From Tamilnaduibacter salinus (lineage in GTDB: Bacteria > Pseudomonadota > Gammaproteobacteria > Pseudomonadales > Oleiphilaceae), in NCBI RefSeq assembly GCF_003096655.1, contig NZ_QEKQ01000003.1, positions 212,942 through 276,941 of the forward strand: a stretch of 64,000 bases of DNA, read 5' to 3'. Made by a program: the position numbers and the translations under genes. Shown here piece by piece: positions 52,509 to 61,086 of the stretch. Each line of letters opens with the position of its first letter. Positions within the stretch are counted from its first letter, which is position 1. The notes under the pieces were generated by a model. It was not told where the DNA came from and did no database searches. It saw only the letters and a program-made list of their open reading frames with translations.

Positions 52509-54643
52509 TGGCGATGTTCAGGCTGACAGTAATGGCGGTGAGTGGGGCGGCCTGGATGGTGCTGGGTGCGACCGCCAGCGCTGGTGAACTGGATCAGTGG
52601 CGAGTCGACGCAACCAATCGGCTCCAGACCGAGCACTATGACAACAGCGGGAATGCGGCCGCCTCGCCCTATCCGGAGGAGGGACGGCAGACCTACGACG
52701 AACTCAGCGTCAACCTGAACCGGCGCTACTCCCCCTTTGAACGGATGAACGTCTCGCTCAGTGGTGTGGCGAATGACTCGGCTTACCGGGGCCAGTATCA
52801 GGGGGGCAATCTGGAGCGTGCCCGGGTGTTCTGGGAGAAAGGCAATGGGTCGGTTCCCCTGCGATTGGAAGGGGGAGATATCTATGCGTATCAGACGACG
52901 CGCACGATCCAGACGAGCCTCAAGGGCGGTCAGGCCGAGTTCCAGCCTGATCTGGGCGCATCAGATCATTCCATTCAGGTGTTTGCCGGTCAGCAGGCGG
53001 CGACCTATCGTGATTTCGACGGGACCCAGCCGACCTTTGCCGGTGGCTCCTGGCTGATGGAAAGCGCGCGCTTTGGCGCTCTGTCTTTGAATGCCACCCA
53101 TGGCCGACAGGAACCGCTGAATCAGAAAGCGCGTGACCAGCAGGTGGCATCCGTTGCCCACGCAATTCCCTTTTCCCTCTGGGCCCAGGAGCTTCAGCTG
53201 GAAAGTGAGCTTGCCTACCTGCAAGGCGACGTGGCTGGGGAACGCAAAAAGGATCAGGGGTATTACGGGGAGCTCTCCGGTCGTAGCCGGGATCTGCCTC
53301 TGAGTTATCGCGCGTCCTATTCCCTCTATGGCGAGCACTATCAGCCGTTCGGCGCAGCAGTGAGTGCCGACCGGCGTGCTGTAGAGACGAGTGGCACCTG
53401 GCGATTCCAGAACGGGCGGTTTCTCCGGGCCCGGCTTCTGGATTACCGCGATAACGTGGAGGCTGGGAACACCACAGACACCCGTACCACGGGTCTGACC
53501 TACGGTGGTCCGTTGCTGGATTGGGGGCCTGTCCGGGCTTTCGGCAATATTGACGGTTTCGTGACTGAGAGTGAGGACGAAGCCGGGAATCGCCACACCC
53601 GCGATGCCACCCTTAACGCCAACGTCACACTCCCGGTCACCCAACGCGTCAGCACACGCGTTGGCCTGCTGGGCCAGGTCCGTGAGGACCGGCTGGTACC
53701 GCGCACGACCGAGTACCTCCGTCAGGTGAGCGCCGCGGTAGACTACCGTTTTCAACTGGCGGGCCTGACCGGGTCCATCTCCCCGGGGCTGCTCTACCGC
53801 GAAAGGGCGGGCGACAATCAGGACAGTCGGGATCTGAACCCAACTCTCAACGGGTCTCTGCGGCGTGGCGATCATGCGCTGCGGTTTGCCTATAACAGTC
53901 TCCGCCAGGAGGTCTGGGAGCCGGGCCGGTCGGACGTGCTGACTCAGCAGGCGTCGCTGCAGTACGACTATCAGTACCACCAGCACCGGCTTGGCGTGGA
54001 GGGCCGGTACTACGACCGGCAGCCAGAGGGCATGGGTGATACCTATGCCTCTCGGATCGGTGTCTTCTGGGAATACCGGTTCAGCCGGGCGCCGTCGGCC
54101 ACGTCGAAGTCGCGACCGCAACCGGCCGCCCCGGACACGGCGGTGGGTGTGACCGGTTTTGAGCCCGGCATCGCCAGGGCCGAGGTAACCGATGGGCTTC
54201 AGGGGCGCGGGTTGGGAGCCCCTCGTGGCGAAGGCGATCTGATTGTTTATGACACGCCGGTTCTGGACGATATCCAGCGCCGCCAGCAGCTTGTGTACGA
54301 GTTCCGGGGGAATGCGCTCCAGTCGACGAACCTTATTATCGGGTTCGACGGCATTGGAGATGGGCAATCCGCCCGGCGAGTATTCAATGAAATTCTGGGC
54401 AACCTCGTCCTGCAGTATGGGGCGCCGGATGTGCAGATCAATCAGGGTGCCTTCGGGCCTGATCTGAGCCGCCGCCTGGCCACCGGGCAGTTCGCCCGGA
54501 CCTACCAGTGGGATCTGGACGGCCGTCTGCTGCGGTTTGGTATTCCTTCCCGCATTGACGGCGTGGTCCGAATGGAGCTGCGCTATGCGAACGAACTCCC
54601 GCCAGCGGAGCAGAATGATTGGAGCCTGCAGGCGCTCCCCTGA
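52508..54643 (+). CDS. Predicted outer-membrane beta-barrel protein with C-terminal globular domain
   Basis: A 711-aa exported protein. The signal peptide is about residues 1-25 (VLGATASAG). Residues about 30-530 alternate polar and aromatic residues in many short strands with Tyr/Trp girdles and acidic turns (VNLNRRYSPF, LRARLLDYRD, QASLQYDYQYHQHRLGVEGRYYD, VFWEYRF), the pattern of a large outer-membrane barrel. A Pro/Ala linker near 535-550 leads to a globular domain (about 555-711) with LNIIGFDG-like LIIGFDGIGD and RRVFNEILGNLVLQYG. I know no family. It is the last gene of the operon and starts inside the preceding stop codon, so it is likely the membrane platform of the set. Confidence 0.78.
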   Translation: MAMFRLTVMAVSGAAWMVLGATASAGELDQWRVDATNRLQTEHYDNSGNAAASPYPEEGRQTYDELSVNLNRRYSPFERMNVSLSGVANDSAYRGQYQGGNLERARVFWEKGNGSVPLRLEGGDIYAYQTTRTIQTSLKGGQAEFQPDLGASDHSIQVFAGQQAATYRDFDGTQPTFAGGSWLMESARFGALSLNATHGRQEPLNQKARDQQVASVAHAIPFSLWAQELQLESELAYLQGDVAGERKKDQGYYGELSGRSRDLPLSYRASYSLYGEHYQPFGAAVSADRRAVETSGTWRFQNGRFLRARLLDYRDNVEAGNTTDTRTTGLTYGGPLLDWGPVRAFGNIDGFVTESEDEAGNRHTRDATLNANVTLPVTQRVSTRVGLLGQVREDRLVPRTTEYLRQVSAAVDYRFQLAGLTGSISPGLLYRERAGDNQDSRDLNPTLNGSLRRGDHALRFAYNSLRQEVWEPGRSDVLTQQASLQYDYQYHQHRLGVEGRYYDRQPEGMGDTYASRIGVFWEYRFSRAPSATSKSRPQPAAPDTAVGVTGFEPGIARAEVTDGLQGRGLGAPRGEGDLIVYDTPVLDDIQRRQQLVYEFRGNALQSTNLIIGFDGIGDGQSARRVFNEILGNLVLQYGAPDVQINQGAFGPDLSRRLATGQFARTYQWDLDGRLLRFGIPSRIDGVVRMELRYANELPPAEQNDWSLQALP

Positions 54644-54665
54644 GGCGTTGGATAGCGCGTCGCCA

Positions 54666-56255
54666 CTAGGTCGATGCCCCCGACGTTGGTTTGGCGTCAG
54701 CGAGGCCGGTATGGGCTGCCAACGCCACCGTGAACACGGTGCCGGCCGAGCAGGTGTCGTAACGGATATCACCGTTCATCTGTGTCATCAGGCCCTTGCA
54801 GATTGCCAGGCCCAGTCCCGTCCCTCCCATATCGCGGGTGCTGGAGCCGTCTGCCTGCGAGAAGCGTTCGAAAAGCCGAGGCTGGAACCATTCCGGAATG
54901 CCGGGCCCCTGATCGGCGATGGAGAGAGACCATTGATCCGCCTCCCGCTGAGCTGAGATCGTCACCTCGCCGCCGGCGGGTGAGAACTTGATGGCGTTGG
55001 ACAGCAGATTGGTCAGCACCTGACGCAAGCGCTGGGCGTCCGCAATGACACAGGCGTTCGGGTCCATCTCGCTCACACGCAGATGAACCTGTCTCCGGTC
55101 GGCCAGGGTCTGATTGTCGGCCACCACCGACGTGATTTGCGGCTGGACAGCGCAGGGCTGGAGATGAATGGGCATCCGGCCGGCAACGATCTTCTCAATA
55201 TCCAGCAGCTCGTTGATCAGTTGGGTCTGGTGGTCGCTGTTGCGCCGGGCCATGGTGACCAGTTCCTGGGCCTTGTCGGGCAGTTCGCCGGCGGCCCCCC
55301 CTTCCAGCAGACCCAGCGTGCCCCGGATGTTGGTCAGAGGCGTGCGAAGCTCATGGCTGACCGTGGCGATGAACTCGTCCTTGAGTCGGTCGGTTTCGGC
55401 GCGAATGGTGTCGCGACGGGCCCGCTCCCGTTCGTTGTGGCGGAGCAGGGCCGCAATCATCAGAAGTATGATGAAGAGTGCGGCATACAGTCCCAGCCGG
55501 AAGGTCAGGATGTCACGGCTGGGTTCTCCCTGGACCGTCAGCCGCCAGGTGGCTCCGGGGAGTTCGAGGCCCATCGTCTGCTGAGGTCCGTCTTCATCAA
55601 TGGCTTCGCCCCAGATACGTTCGACCGACCCGTCACCATCGCCCGTTCGCCTGGCGAGCGCGATATTGAGTGCTTCCTGCCGGGCCTCCATGGTCAACGG
55701 CGCCAGCAATTCCCCGGAGTCCATGACGGTGCTGATCAGTCCCCAATACGCGCCGTCAATGAAGATCGGGTGGCGGTAGATCAGTCCATTGCCCCCTTGA
55801 ATCAGCGCCAGCGGACCGGCGAGCACCGGTTTTTGGGACTCGATCATGCGCCGGACGTCGGGCCACTGAGTGGGCAGGTCCGGGTAGTACAACCCCAGCG
55901 CCGACTCATTGCCTTTCTCGGGGAAGATGAACTGGATGCGGTTGTTCGGTGCGATGCCGATATTGATGATCGCATTGGAGTTGGCCCGCATCCGTTTCAG
56001 CCATGCCTTGATTCGGTCCTCTTCGAGTTGACCGTTCTGGCTCTGGATGTACGAAACGAGGCCGACGGAAAGGTAAATGGCCTGGGTCAGGCTGCTTTCG
56101 AGTTCCGCCCGGATTTTGGCGCCTTCATCCAGAAGCTCACGCTGAACCCGGTGCTCGATGGCGTTCGTCAGCGGCCACATGATGGCCTCGACGATGAGGA
56201 CCCCGATCAGGGCCGCTACCAGCAGTTTGTTGCGAAGTGAAGAGAGTATCGCCAC
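54666..56255 (-). CDS. CHASE-domain sensor histidine kinase
   Basis: A 529-aa inner-membrane kinase. Helix 1 (about 10-30) and helix 2 (about 255-275, LGLYAALFIILLMIAALL) flank an extracytoplasmic CHASE-type sensor (ALGLYYPDLPTQWPDVRRMI, VLAGPLALIQGGNGLIYRHPIF). The cytoplasmic part has the phosphorylated His in FIATVSHELRTPLTNIRGTL, then N, G1 and G2 boxes (LLSNAIKFSP, DQGPGIP, GTGLGLAIC). No response regulator is adjacent. It begins at GTG. It converges on the barrel operon with only 22 nt between stops. The signal is unknown. Confidence 0.9.
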   Translation of the reverse strand: MAILSSLRNKLLVAALIGVLIVEAIMWPLTNAIEHRVQRELLDEGAKIRAELESSLTQAIYLSVGLVSYIQSQNGQLEEDRIKAWLKRMRANSNAIINIGIAPNNRIQFIFPEKGNESALGLYYPDLPTQWPDVRRMIESQKPVLAGPLALIQGGNGLIYRHPIFIDGAYWGLISTVMDSGELLAPLTMEARQEALNIALARRTGDGDGSVERIWGEAIDEDGPQQTMGLELPGATWRLTVQGEPSRDILTFRLGLYAALFIILLMIAALLRHNERERARRDTIRAETDRLKDEFIATVSHELRTPLTNIRGTLGLLEGGAAGELPDKAQELVTMARRNSDHQTQLINELLDIEKIVAGRMPIHLQPCAVQPQITSVVADNQTLADRRQVHLRVSEMDPNACVIADAQRLRQVLTNLLSNAIKFSPAGGEVTISAQREADQWSLSIADQGPGIPEWFQPRLFERFSQADGSSTRDMGGTGLGLAICKGLMTQMNGDIRYDTCSAGTVFTVALAAHTGLADAKPTSGAST

Positions 56256-56458
56256 GGGCTCCGGGGTCCTGACGCAGTCTGTGCAAGGCTGGCATCAGTC
56301 TAGCAGAGCCTGGCGGAGCGCCTTGCCATTCCGTGGCAGAAGCGTGCCCGCCGGCCTCCTCCCTCTCGTGGCCCAGCGCCGACTCTTCGGGTGCGGCCAG
56401 CTCGGCACATCACAGCCTACATGTTCCTGACTGCCGGTATCCCGTTGGTTCCGGCAAT

Positions 56459-57094
56459 TCAGCCGACGGACTGGATCGTCCGCTCCCGGGGCCAGCGGAC
56501 TTTCTTCAGTCCGGCCAGCCAGTCCGTGTCGGTATCCCGGTAACCCAGTGCCACCAGCACGACGCTGCGCAGCCCTTGTGACTGGAGATCCAGCAGATGG
56601 TCCAGCTCCGCCGGGTCAAAGCCCTCCATGGGGGAGGCATCCACCTGCTCCAGGGCGGCGGCGCTGAGGGCATGACCAAGGCCGATGTAGGCCTGTCGCG
56701 CGGCCCATTCCACCCGCTGTTCCGGTGTTTTGCCTCGCACCGTGCCCTTGATCGTGTCCCGGTAGGCAGCAAGCTCTTCCGACGGCACGCCGCGTTCCGC
56801 CGCAATGCGGCCGATCAATTCGTCCACGGCGCTCTCCTCCACCGGGTCCCACGCGGCAAAGATCAGCAGGTGGGAGCACTCTGTGATCTGGGGTTGCTGT
56901 GCTGCCTGGTCCTGAATGCGCTGGCGCAGGGCCGGGCTGTCGATGACCAGAACCGTGTACGGCTGCAGCCCGAAGGACGATGGGGCGAGGTGGATGGCGT
57001 CCAGGATGCGTTCGATCCTGTCGGCCGGCACCGTGTCGCCGTTCATGCGCTTGGCCGCGTAGCGCCAGTTGAGGGCGTCATTCAGTACGGACAT
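56459..57094 (-). CDS. NAD(P)H-dependent nitroreductase family oxidoreductase
   Basis: A 211-aa FMN enzyme of the nitroreductase fold. The N-terminus has the FMN-binding region NWRYAAKRMNGDTV, then HLAPSSFGLQPYTVLVI. AYIGLGHALSAAALEQVDASPMEGFD matches NfsB-like members. It should reduce nitro or quinone compounds with NAD(P)H as a dimer. CACGGAGGAACC precedes the ATG. It is the second gene of a pair with the EamA exporter and overlaps that gene by 17 nt; both face away from a MarR regulator, typical of a xenobiotic or oxidative-stress unit. Confidence 0.9.
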   Translation of the reverse strand: MSVLNDALNWRYAAKRMNGDTVPADRIERILDAIHLAPSSFGLQPYTVLVIDSPALRQRIQDQAAQQPQITECSHLLIFAAWDPVEESAVDELIGRIAAERGVPSEELAAYRDTIKGTVRGKTPEQRVEWAARQAYIGLGHALSAAALEQVDASPMEGFDPAELDHLLDLQSQGLRSVVLVALGYRDTDTDWLAGLKKVRWPRERTIQSVG

Positions 57095-58034
57095 GTCGAG
57101 GTTCCTCCGTGTTGGTGACATGCGTTTTTGCGGATCGATGGAAGACAATCAGACCGGCGGCCACCAGGGTGCCGGCCAGTGAGAGGTTCGGAGGTGTCGG
57201 CTCACCCAGCGCAAAGACCGCAATGACGGTCCCCACCACAGCGGCCACCGTGCCGATCTGGCTGAGGTAGACCGGACCGGCCAGGGCCTGAAGAACGAAG
57301 AAGAAGTGATAGAGGGTGGCGAAGATCAGGACCTCCAGACCCACCAGACCCACGAGGGTCGGGGAGCGGAACAGCGCCGGGACCCCACCGTCTTCAGTGA
57401 TCAGGGACAGCGGCAGCAGACTCAGGGCGGCCCCGAACATCATGAGCGCCGCGAGGAACATCGGGGACGTGTTTGCTGGCCATCGCCAGGTCCGGTAAAT
57501 GTTGCCTGCCGCCAACGCGATCGGCATGGCCAGGACCAGTGCCGCCCATATTGGATCACCGGGACTGCTGCCCGCCTTGGAAACGGCCAGGATGACACCG
57601 CCCGCCAGCGCCAGCAGAACGCCCAGCAGCCGAAGGCCCTGGAACCGCTCCATGCCCAGGACGACCGCCATCACCCAGGTGACCAGGATCGGAAAGGCAA
57701 AGCTCAGGGAAATGAACCCCGCCCCGACGTGCCGCACGGCGAGAAAGCCCATGGCATTCGGAACGGCCATCAGAACGCCCGATACCAGGGCGTACTCCAC
57801 GGTGCGCCGGTTGAGGGGCGTGGCACGGCCCTCTCCGGTGGTGAGCAACGCCAGAATGATGCCCGCCCCGGCCAGCCCGGTCATCAGGAACGTCAGCCTT
57901 GGCGCGCCGGCCTGGTCGGCCAGTTTGGCCATGATCAGCGATAGCGCCAGAAAGGTGCCTACGAGTAACAGGCAGCCAAGGGCGTAGAGTTTCTCCCGGC
58001 CAGTCGCCTTGTGCGATGGAATGCGCTTCGCCAT
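57078..58034 (-). CDS. EamA/DMT family transporter
   Basis: A 318-aa membrane protein with ten helices in two EamA repeats, the layout of DMT-superfamily exporters (RhaT/YdcZ-like). LYALGCLLLVGTFLALSLIMAKLA begins repeat 1 and IWAALVLAMPIALAAGNIY begins repeat 2. It probably exports a small metabolite or drug. Its direction and overlap with the nitroreductase suggest a common transcript. It is divergent from MarR, and the operators between them should control it. The chosen ATG agrees with family length; an upstream extension is open but lies over the operators. Confidence 0.87.
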   Translation of the reverse strand: MAKRIPSHKATGREKLYALGCLLLVGTFLALSLIMAKLADQAGAPRLTFLMTGLAGAGIILALLTTGEGRATPLNRRTVEYALVSGVLMAVPNAMGFLAVRHVGAGFISLSFAFPILVTWVMAVVLGMERFQGLRLLGVLLALAGGVILAVSKAGSSPGDPIWAALVLAMPIALAAGNIYRTWRWPANTSPMFLAALMMFGAALSLLPLSLITEDGGVPALFRSPTLVGLVGLEVLIFATLYHFFFVLQALAGPVYLSQIGTVAAVVGTVIAVFALGEPTPPNLSLAGTLVAAGLIVFHRSAKTHVTNTEEPRHVRTE

Positions 58035-58076
58035 GATGGGCTCCTGTCTCTTGGCACCAAGATGAAATTGAGCGAG

Positions 58077-58131
58077 TATCTTTTCAAAAAGTATCTTAAC
58101 GTAAAGATAAAAGTATCTTAGCATCAAGATA
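58077..58131. promoter_or_regulatory. Tandem MarR-type operators
   Basis: Two perfect elements TATCTT-N6-AAGATA at 58092-58109 and 58114-58131, 22 bp apart start to start, plus an imperfect TATCTT-N6-AAGTAT starting at 58077 that overlaps the first. Placed between divergent eamA-type and marR-type genes, just before the MarR start. They fit a self-repressing MarR dimer that also controls the exporter pair. Confidence 0.8.
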
Positions 58132-58143
58132 AAAAGAGGCGCA

Positions 58144-58641
58144 ATGAGTCGAGTCAAGCTCGCGACAGAGCAGTGGCAGCAGGAAATGCCGGAGCTGGAT
58201 CTGCTCCCGATGGAAGTGCTGGGGCGGCTGGGCAGCGCGGCCCGGCAGGTCACGCGGGACTATCTGGAGCCGTTCTTCAAGTCACATGGCCTGCATCAGG
58301 GGGAGTTCGATGTGCTGGCCACGCTGAGACGATCCGGCGAGCCCTATTCGCTGGGGCCGACGCAGCTTTTTGAAGCGCTGATGGTCTCGTCCGGTGGAAT
58401 GACCAATCGGTTGGACCGCCTGGAAAAGGCCGGGCTGATCGTCCGTTCGCCCCACCCGGAGGACCGGCGCAGCACGATGGTGACGCTCAGCGATGATGGA
58501 CTGGCACTGATCAACCGCATCGTGCCCCTGCATGTGGAAAACGAAGCACAGGCATTGTCCGGCCTGACCCGGTCCGAGCAGGCGCAGCTCAACGAACTGC
58601 TGGGCAAGTTGATCGACGGGTGGGTGGAGCGTGACGGCTGA
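58144..58641 (+). CDS. MarR family transcriptional regulator
   Basis: A 165-aa winged-helix regulator. The core is residues about 50-130: GLHQGEFDVLATLRRSG, LGPTQLFEALMVSSGGMTNRL as recognition helix, and HPEDRRSTMVTLSDDG as wing with the conserved D-x-R-S signature. MarR proteins bind as dimers and are released by small phenolic or electrophilic ligands. It is divergent from an exporter plus nitroreductase, and the intergenic palindromes are likely its operators. AAGAGGCGCA precedes the ATG. Confidence 0.93.
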   Translation: MSRVKLATEQWQQEMPELDLLPMEVLGRLGSAARQVTRDYLEPFFKSHGLHQGEFDVLATLRRSGEPYSLGPTQLFEALMVSSGGMTNRLDRLEKAGLIVRSPHPEDRRSTMVTLSDDGLALINRIVPLHVENEAQALSGLTRSEQAQLNELLGKLIDGWVERDG

Positions 58642-58700
58642 GCGTTAAGATCGCCGGCACCCGGCGCAGGGCCGGGGGGCGATGGGACCGGTGCGGGCGC

Positions 58701-59309
58701 TTAGCGCCGGCGGCGGGACAGGCCCAGACCCGCAAGGCCCAGTCCGAGCAGGGCGAGGGTGCCGGGCTCCGGAACCTTGGCGGTTACCCGGACATCGTCC
58801 ACGAAGTTGCCGATGGTGCCGTCTGGACTTAGGCTCTTGAACTGGATGCGTGACAGGTTGGATTCCGCCTTGAACATACCGGAGAACAGGCTCCATTCAC
58901 CGGTCGTGTGGTCGTTCAGCGTCCAGGACTCGTCGGCTGCGGCGAACTCAAACACTTCGCTGTCGTTGGCACGGGCGCGGTAAGCGAATGCCACGTTGTA
59001 CCACTGGTCGGCGACGGTGGTGATGTCCTGATAGATGCCGAAGGGATCAATCTGGTCCGGGTGGGCATTCAGCTCGGCGAACTGGTCACCGTCAACGGCA
59101 TTGACACCGTTGAAGCTGTCCCAGATCTCGATGTTGTCGCCATCCCATCCAGGCACTTGGCTGGAGGTGAAGTACTCCCAGCTGCCGGAATCGACGTCGG
59201 GGTTCTCAAAACTGCCATTGGTGATGAGGTTGGCATGGGCGGAGCCGGCGCTAAAGACCAGGGCGCCAACGAGCAGGCTGTTCTTGGCGAAACAACGGAA
59301 GGACAACAT
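58701..59309 (-). CDS. PEP-CTERM sorting domain-containing protein (second)
   Basis: A 202-aa exported protein. The signal peptide is about residues 1-26 (SAGSAHA-N). The body starts NLITNGSFENPDVDSGSWEYF, a DUF642/carbohydrate-binding-like opening, then beta-strands (YNVAFAYRARANDSEVF). The C-terminus is the exosortase signal VPEPGTLALLGLGLAGLGLSRRRR-type (PEP motif, helix, Arg cluster). It is expected on the surface or in the matrix, with a possible glycan-binding role. It is regulated from a sigma-54-like promoter 45 nt upstream, as is the first PEP-CTERM gene. Confidence 0.92.
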   Translation of the reverse strand: MLSFRCFAKNSLLVGALVFSAGSAHANLITNGSFENPDVDSGSWEYFTSSQVPGWDGDNIEIWDSFNGVNAVDGDQFAELNAHPDQIDPFGIYQDITTVADQWYNVAFAYRARANDSEVFEFAAADESWTLNDHTTGEWSLFSGMFKAESNLSRIQFKSLSPDGTIGNFVDDVRVTAKVPEPGTLALLGLGLAGLGLSRRRR

Positions 59310-59354
59310 AACGCTCTCTCTCTTCGCAGAATGTGGTGAATCTTTGGGATTTAA

Positions 59355-59370
59355 AGCAGAGAGTGTGCCA
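59355..59370 (-). promoter_or_regulatory. Sigma-54 (RpoN) type -24/-12 promoter
   Basis: On the minus strand TGGCACACTCTCTGCT has the full TGGCAC block and the GC dinucleotide at 10-nt spacing. The last block is CTGC instead of TTGC. It ends 45 nt upstream of the second PEP-CTERM start codon. A TCTGACAC octamer lies further upstream at 59477-59484. Confidence 0.75.
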
Positions 59371-59479
59371 GGTTGAAATAATGCCTTTGAGAGAGTCAGT
59401 TAGCGATTGCCGGAAAGTCTTGAATTCCTGATCTGTAAATTATTTCGACGTATGTCTCCGTGATGTCGACGTGGATGTG

Positions 59480-60862
59480 TCAGAGCCGACGCACCCGGAA
59501 CCGGCGCCCCTTGAGCTTGCCATCCCGCAGTTTGCGCAGGGCCGGTTTGGCCGCATTGCGCTCGACGGCGACGTAGGCGCAGTGGTCGAACAGATCGATC
59601 TTGCCCACCTGTTTGCCCGCGATGCCGTTTTCGCCGGTCAGCGCGCCGAGGATGTCGCCGGGGCGGACTTTTTCCTTGCGGCCGCCGTCGATCTGCAGCG
59701 TCACCATGGCGGGCGGCTCGGCCGGGCGTTCCAGAAGGCGGAACGGCGGCAGCGCCTCGGGTTCGATGCTCAGATCCAGATCCGCTTCCAGCCGTACGGC
59801 CTTGTGTTCTTCCTTGCCCGTATAGAGCGTGTAGGCGGCGCCCTTGCTGCCCGCGCGACCGGTGCGTCCGATGCGGTGGGTGTGCACATCGCTGTCCCGG
59901 CCGATGTGGTAGTTGATCACCGCATCCAGTGCGTCGATGTCCAGCCCTCGTGCTGCGACGTCCGTGGCCACCAGCACCGAGGCGCTCTTATTGGCGAAGC
60001 GCACCAGCGTCTCATCCCGCTGCTTCTGGTCGAGATCCCCATGCAGGGCGAGGGCGGTAAAGCCGTGTGCGCACAGCTCATCGGCCACTTCCTGGCTCTC
60101 ACGCTTGGTGTTGCAGAACACCACCGTGGATTCGGGGCGCTGCTGGAGTAGGAGCAGCCGCACGGCAACCAGCCGTTGTTTGTTGTCCTGCAGCCGGAAG
60201 AAGTGCTGGCGGATGCTGCTGTGATCGTGCCCGCCCTGAATGTGGATGTGCTCCGGGTCATCCATGAGCTGCCCGGCCATCGTCTGAATCGACTCGGGGA
60301 AGGTCGCGCTGAACAGCAGGGTCTGGCGACGTGTCGGCAGCTGCTCGACGATGGCGTCGAGCGCCTCCTGAAACCCCATCTCCAGCATGCGGTCCGCCTC
60401 GTCCAGCACCAGCGTGCCGACCTGGCTCAGGTCCAGCGTCCGCTTGCGCAGATGATCCTCAATCCGCCCGGGGGTGCCGACAACCACATGGGCGCCATGT
60501 TCCAGCGAGCCGATCTGTGGGCCGATGGGCAGACCGCCGCACAGCGTCAGCACCTTGATGTTGGCAATGGCCCGGGCCAGCCGGCGAATCTCCCGCGCGA
60601 CCTGATCGGCCAGTTCCCGCGTCGGGCACAGCACCAGCGTCTGCACCCGGAACCGCGACGGTTCGAGCCGGTTGAGCAGGCCCAGCCCAAACGCCGCCGT
60701 TTTACCCGAGCCCGTGCGGCCCTGACCGATCACATCCCGACCGGCCAGCATGGGTGGCAGGCTCCTGGCCTGGATGGGCGTCATGGCGGTGTAACCCAGT
60801 GACGCAAGGTTCTCCAGCAGCGCTGGCTGCATTGCCAGAGACGAAAACGGGGCGTGACTCAC
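59480..60862 (-). CDS. dbpA: ATP-dependent RNA helicase DbpA
   Basis: A 460-aa DEAD-box helicase. The core motifs are AMTPIQARSLP (Q), GRTGSGKTAA (I), PTRELA (Ia), LDEADRMLEMGF (II), SATFP (III) and [10 protein letters not shown] (VI). The last about 75 residues (MVTLQIDGGRKEKVRPGDILGAL onward) form the DbpA RNA-binding domain, which recognises hairpin 92 of 23S rRNA and directs large-subunit assembly. Length matches E. coli DbpA (457). The GTG at 60862 with a GAGGA site fits better than a longer open frame. No further DEAD-box genes are adjacent. Confidence 0.94.
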   Translation of the reverse strand: MSHAPFSSLAMQPALLENLASLGYTAMTPIQARSLPPMLAGRDVIGQGRTGSGKTAAFGLGLLNRLEPSRFRVQTLVLCPTRELADQVAREIRRLARAIANIKVLTLCGGLPIGPQIGSLEHGAHVVVGTPGRIEDHLRKRTLDLSQVGTLVLDEADRMLEMGFQEALDAIVEQLPTRRQTLLFSATFPESIQTMAGQLMDDPEHIHIQGGHDHSSIRQHFFRLQDNKQRLVAVRLLLLQQRPESTVVFCNTKRESQEVADELCAHGFTALALHGDLDQKQRDETLVRFANKSASVLVATDVAARGLDIDALDAVINYHIGRDSDVHTHRIGRTGRAGSKGAAYTLYTGKEEHKAVRLEADLDLSIEPEALPPFRLLERPAEPPAMVTLQIDGGRKEKVRPGDILGALTGENGIAGKQVGKIDLFDHCAYVAVERNAAKPALRKLRDGKLKGRRFRVRRL

Positions 60863-61086
60863 AATCAGATCCTCGGAATTCAGGGGGTATGACCGGGGAA
60901 TGGGGTCTTGACGATCGGGTGCCAAGGATAAAGCACAACGGGGCCGATGGATACAAATTCATCAATTCCGGGATGTCGCCTGGCGCTGACGCAGGCACCG
61001 ACACTTCCCGGGCGCACCGCCCAATGCCCCGGAAAATTCTGACATCATGGCCTTGATACCCCGGCGCAACCAATCGGGAGGCCACC

